Assembly (NCBI GenBank): GCA_963743035.1
Contig: CAVUOB010000004.1
Location: 124,001 to 188,000, forward strand
Direction: 5' to 3'
DNA: 64,000 bases
Source of the DNA: PALSA-911 sp963743035
GTDB lineage: Bacteria; Pseudomonadota; Alphaproteobacteria; Acetobacterales; Acetobacteraceae
The notes beneath the pieces were generated by a model, which searched no databases, was not told the DNA's origin, and was given only the letters and a program-made list of their open reading frames with translations. A program made the translations under genes and the position numbers. Of the stretch, positions 59,623-64,000 are shown in pieces; within the stretch, counting starts at the first letter, position 1; every line of letters begins with the position of its first letter.

Positions 59623-60317
59623 AATCGCCGCTCGCCAGCGTCGCGGTGTTCCATCTGGGGCCGGTGCCGGTCACCGCGGGCGTGGCGACCACCTGGGCGA
59701 TCATGGCGGTGCTGGTGCTGGGCGGCATGCTGCTCACCCGCCGGCTGTCGCTGCTGCCGTCGGCGACCCAGGCGGCCTTCGAACTGATCGTCGATGCCGT
59801 GGACGGGCAGATCCGCGACACCATGAGGGTCGGGCCCGCGCCCTATCGCGGCTTCATCGGCACGCTGTTCGTCTTCATCTTCGTCGCCAACTGGTCGTCG
59901 CTGGTGCCCGGCCTGGAGCCGCCGACGGCGCATCTGGAGACCGACGCCGCCCTCGCGCTGCTGGTCTTCCTCGCGGTGATCTGGTTCGGCATCCGGGCGG
60001 GCGGCGTGCGCGGCTACCTCGCCACCTTCGCCTCGCCCAACCCGATCATGATCCCGCTCAACTTCCTCGAAAGCCTGACACGCACCTTCTCGCTGCTGGT
60101 CCGCCTGTTCGGCAACGTGATGAGCGGCGTGTTCGTGATCGGCATCGTCCTGTCGCTCGCCGGGCTGCTCGTGCCGATCCCGCTGATGGCGCTCGATCTG
60201 CTGACCGGGGCCGTGCAGGCGTACATCTTCGCGATCCTGGCGATGGTCTTCATCGCCGGCGCGGTCGGCGATGGGAAGCCTGCCCCGGAACCGGTCAACA
60301 CAAGGACCTCTCCATGA
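59619..60317 (+). CDS. atpB: N-type ATPase subunit a
   Basis: A 232-residue membrane protein. The essential Arg in the penultimate helix is R162 in SLLVRLFGNVMSG; PTAHLETDAALALLVF is the typical entry helix. It forms the ion half-channels facing the c ring. Overlaps on both sides by ATGA. Confidence 0.92.
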   Translation: MKSPLASVAVFHLGPVPVTAGVATTWAIMAVLVLGGMLLTRRLSLLPSATQAAFELIVDAVDGQIRDTMRVGPAPYRGFIGTLFVFIFVANWSSLVPGLEPPTAHLETDAALALLVFLAVIWFGIRAGGVRGYLATFASPNPIMIPLNFLESLTRTFSLLVRLFGNVMSGVFVIGIVLSLAGLLVPIPLMALDLLTGAVQAYIFAILAMVFIAGAVGDGKPAPEPVNTRTSP

Positions 60318-60559
60318 ACTGGTTAGCGCTTTGCAGCATCTTCTCCGCCGCGATGGCGGTCTCGTTCGGGGCGATCGGCCCGGCGCTGGCGGAGGGGCGC
60401 GCGGTGGCGGCCGCCATGGACGCCATCGCACGCCAGCCGGAATCGGCGAACACCATCTCGCGCACGCTGTTCGTCGGCCTGGCGATGATCGAGACCATGG
60501 CGATCTACTGCCTGGTGGTGGCGCTGCTGCTGCTGTTCGCCAACCCGCTGCTGAAATAG
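60314..60559 (+). CDS. atpE: N-type ATPase subunit c
   Basis: An 81-residue hairpin of two membrane helices. The ion carboxylate is E60 in MIETMAIY. The positions aligned with the sodium ligands of the Ilyobacter ring (P28, Q32, E65, S66, Y70) are here P23, E27, E60, T61 and Y65: all but one keep sodium-type polar side chains, while Q32 is replaced by a second Glu. Sodium coupling is possible but not proven. Confidence 0.93.
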   Translation: MNWLALCSIFSAAMAVSFGAIGPALAEGRAVAAAMDAIARQPESANTISRTLFVGLAMIETMAIYCLVVALLLLFANPLLK

Positions 60560-60563
60560 CGCC

Positions 60564-61287
60564 ATGACCATCGACTGGTGGACGCTTGGCATCCAGACCG
60601 TCAACGTCGCCGTCCTGGTCTGGCTGCTGCAGCGGTTCTTCTGGCGCCCGGTCGCGGCCATGATCGAGCAGCGCCGCGCCACGGCGCAGAGCACCCTGGC
60701 CGAGGCGGAAGCGAAGCGCAGCCAGGCGGTCGCGGCGGCCGCGGAGATCGAGCAGACCCGCGCCGGCTTCGCCAGGGAACGCGAGGCGATCCTGGCGGCG
60801 GCCCACAAGGCCGCCGAACAGGCGCGCGCCGCACGTCTGGACGATGCCGCGAAGGAGGCGGCGGCCCTGCAGGCGGCGGCGCAAGCGGCGATCGCGAAGG
60901 AACGGGAAGCGGCCGAGAAGGCCTGGGCCGAGCGGTCGAGCCGGCTTGCGGTCGATATCGCCGAACGCCTGACGGCCCGTCTGGAAGGTCCCGCTGTGCG
61001 CGCCGCCTTCCTGGACTGGCTGCTCCAGGAGATCCGGGGCCTGCCGGAGCCGACGCGGCAGGTGGCGGCCAACGGCGCCGCGCTGGAGGCGATCAGCGCC
61101 ACACCGCTCGATCCGGCCGACCAGGAGCGCTATCGCGGGTTGATCGGCGAAGCGTTCGGCGCCCATCCCCAGATCGCCTTCAAGGCGGACCCGGCGCTCA
61201 TCGCCGGCCTGGAACTGCACGGCCCGCATCTTGTGATCCGCAACAGCTGGCGTGCCAATCTCGATCAAATCCTGGCGGAACTCACGC

Positions 61288-61304
<17 letters not shown>
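60564..61304 (+). CDS. atpF: N-type ATPase subunit b with delta-like extension
   Basis: A 246-residue protein: one N-terminal membrane helix (TLGIQTVNVAVLVWLLQRFF), a long Ala/Glu/Lys-rich coiled coil at about 35-130, and a C-terminal domain resembling the delta/OSCP end (DPADQERYRGLIGEAFGAHP, then LHGPHLVIRNSWRANLDQIL). A normal b subunit is about 160 residues; the extra part probably replaces the missing separate delta gene. It overlaps atpA by 17 bases. Confidence 0.92.
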
Positions 61305-62849
<1,545 letters not shown>

Positions 62850-62853
<4 letters not shown>

Positions 62854-63722
62854 CCGAACGCCTGGCGGATATCGGCGCGCGCATCCAGGGCATCCGCCAG
62901 CTCGGCGCGGTGGTGAACGCAATGCGCGGCATTGCCGCGGCCCGGGTCCAGCAGGCCCGCGGCCAGCTCGTCGCCGTTGAAGGCTATGCGGCCACCGTGG
63001 CGGCCGCCATCGGGCGGGCCCTCGCCCTGGTCCCGGCCGACCCACCCGGCGCGGCGCCGAAGGCGACCCGGCCGGCGCTGGTGCTGTTCTGCGCCGAGCA
63101 GGGATTTGCCGGCGCGTTCAGCGAGCGGGTGCTCGATGCCGCCGGCGCCGATCTTGCCGCATCCGACCTTTTCCTGATCGGCGCCAGAGGTGGCGCAATC
63201 GCCGCCGAGCGCGGCATCGCACCGGTCTGGAGCAGCCCGATGCCGTCGCATTCCCCGGGCATCCCCAGGCTTGCCGACCGGATTGCCGAAGCGCTCTACC
63301 TCCGGATCGCTGACGGAGAGATCGACCGGCTTGATGCGGTGTTCACGCAGTGGCAGCCTGGCCACGGCGCCCGCGTGGAACACCGCCGCCTGTTCCCGTT
63401 CGACCGATCGGCATTTCCCCGTCCGGTGGACGGCAACGTGCCGCTGCTGAACCTCGCACCCGAGGCGCTTCTGCGCGAGCTTACCGCGGACTACATGCAC
63501 GCCCAGCTCTGCAATGCCGCGCTGCACGCTTTCGCGGCAGAGAACCAGGCACGCATGGAAGCCATGGCCGCGGCGCGCAACCAGATCGAGCGCCAACTCT
63601 CCGTGCTGCAGGCCACCCAGCGCCACGTCCGCCAGGAGGAGATCACGGCGGAGATCATCGAACTCGCCGCAGGCGAGACGGCGAGCCAGCCAGGTCGCGA
63701 CCGGCCGGATCAGCAAGGCTAA
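62850..63722 (+). CDS. atpG: N-type ATPase subunit gamma
   Basis: A 290-residue rotor stalk subunit: N-terminal helix IGARIQGIRQLGAVVNAMRG and C-terminal LHAFAAENQARMEAMAAARN form the coiled coil inside the alpha3beta3 head, with a Rossmann-like centre. More divergent than housekeeping gamma, as usual for N-ATPases. Last gene of the operon; convergent with the efflux gene. Confidence 0.93.
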
Positions 63723-63810
63723 GATTGCGCCTTCCGGAACCGCACCTCGGTATGGGCATGGTCACGCACCGTGACCGCAGTCCTCGGATTGACGGTGCTT
63801 AACGAGATCG

Positions 63811-64000
63811 TCACGGCCGCAACGGGTCGAGCTGGTTCAGTTTCTGCGTACTGGGCAGTGCCGCCGTGGACCAGCCGCCGCCCAAGGCCTCGATCAGCGC
63901 CACGCTGGCCACCAGGCGGCTTTGCTGTATCGAGAGCGCGGTCTGCTGGTTGCTCAGCAGCAAGGCCTGCTCGACAATCACACTGGTGTAGGCGACGGTA
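63811..64000 (-). CDS. Outer-membrane efflux protein (TolC/NodT family), C-terminal part
   Basis: The last 62 codons of a gene that extends beyond the window end. The visible sequence (TVAYTSVIVEQALLLSNQQT, ALSIQQSRLVASVALIEALG, GGWSTAALP) is the C-terminal helical repeat of RND outer-membrane channels, ending in the typical LIEALGGGW. It exports drugs or metabolites together with an RND pump, probably encoded upstream outside the window. Confidence 0.75.
   Translation of the reverse strand, partial: TVAYTSVIVEQALLLSNQQTALSIQQSRLVASVALIEALGGGWSTAALPSTQKLNQLDPLRP

Overview
This window looks like chromosomal DNA of a GC-rich alphaproteobacterium, most likely of the family Acetobacteraceae. The evidence is an rRNA operon in the order 16S, tRNA-Ile, tRNA-Ala, 23S, 5S, tRNA-fMet, a 16S with Acetobacteraceae-like stretches, a cckA-like kinase next to recA and flagellar genes, and hairpin repeats of the GGGGCTCTGCCCC kind. 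Genus and species cannot be fixed by eye.

Layout. 1-8.9 kb holds scattered catabolic genes: an enoyl-CoA hydratase fragment, an MFS carrier with an enolase-superfamily dehydratase, a frameshifted D-aminoacylase-type amidohydrolase, an alpha/beta hydrolase, a RidA protein and a luciferase-like oxidoreductase. 8.95-15.9 kb (minus strand) is a transglutaminase / circularly permuted ATP-grasp-alpha-E / transglutaminase-DUF2126 cluster. 16-29 kb mixes a channel-like protein, a lipoprotein, a sulfotransferase, hydrolases, an exported AlgH-like protein, a frameshifted cyclopropane-fatty-acid-synthase-like methyltransferase, a CYTH protein, a CDP-archaeol-synthase-like protein, an acyl-CoA dehydrogenase, a GST, an LLM oxidoreductase and mobA. 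29.8-31.5 kb carries a small divergent locus: an exosortase-like membrane protein, an exported partner, and an 82-residue protein that is almost only signal peptide plus C-terminal sorting-like signal. 31.8-35.3 kb has a DUF2252 gene, a lipoprotein and a membrane protein. 35.4-41.3 kb is the rRNA operon on the minus strand. 41.6-44.1 kb is pgsA-mobB-lipoprotein-moaD-moaE. 44.2-48.5 kb (minus) is alaS, cdd and recA. 48.8-55.6 kb is the cckA-like kinase and a divergent flagellar block (flgB-flgC-fliE-fliQ-fliR-flhB on minus, a small unknown gene-fliO-fliP on plus). An IS4-type element (55.6-56.9 kb) sits between fliP and a complete N-type ATPase operon atpDCQRBEFAG (57.2-63.7 kb). The window ends in the C-terminus of a NodT-type outer-membrane efflux protein.

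Four coding regions (D-aminoacylase-like gene, transglutaminase-DUF2126 gene, Cfa-like gene, transposase) are each broken in a way that removing one base would repair. Either the assembly carries single-base insertions or these genes are young pseudogenes. The most novel-looking pieces are the exosortase plus mini-substrate locus, the IS4 element that sits exactly in a palindromic hairpin repeat, and the large inverted repeat between cckA and flhB. Coordinates of rRNA ends are approximate; all family assignments come from motif reading without database searches.
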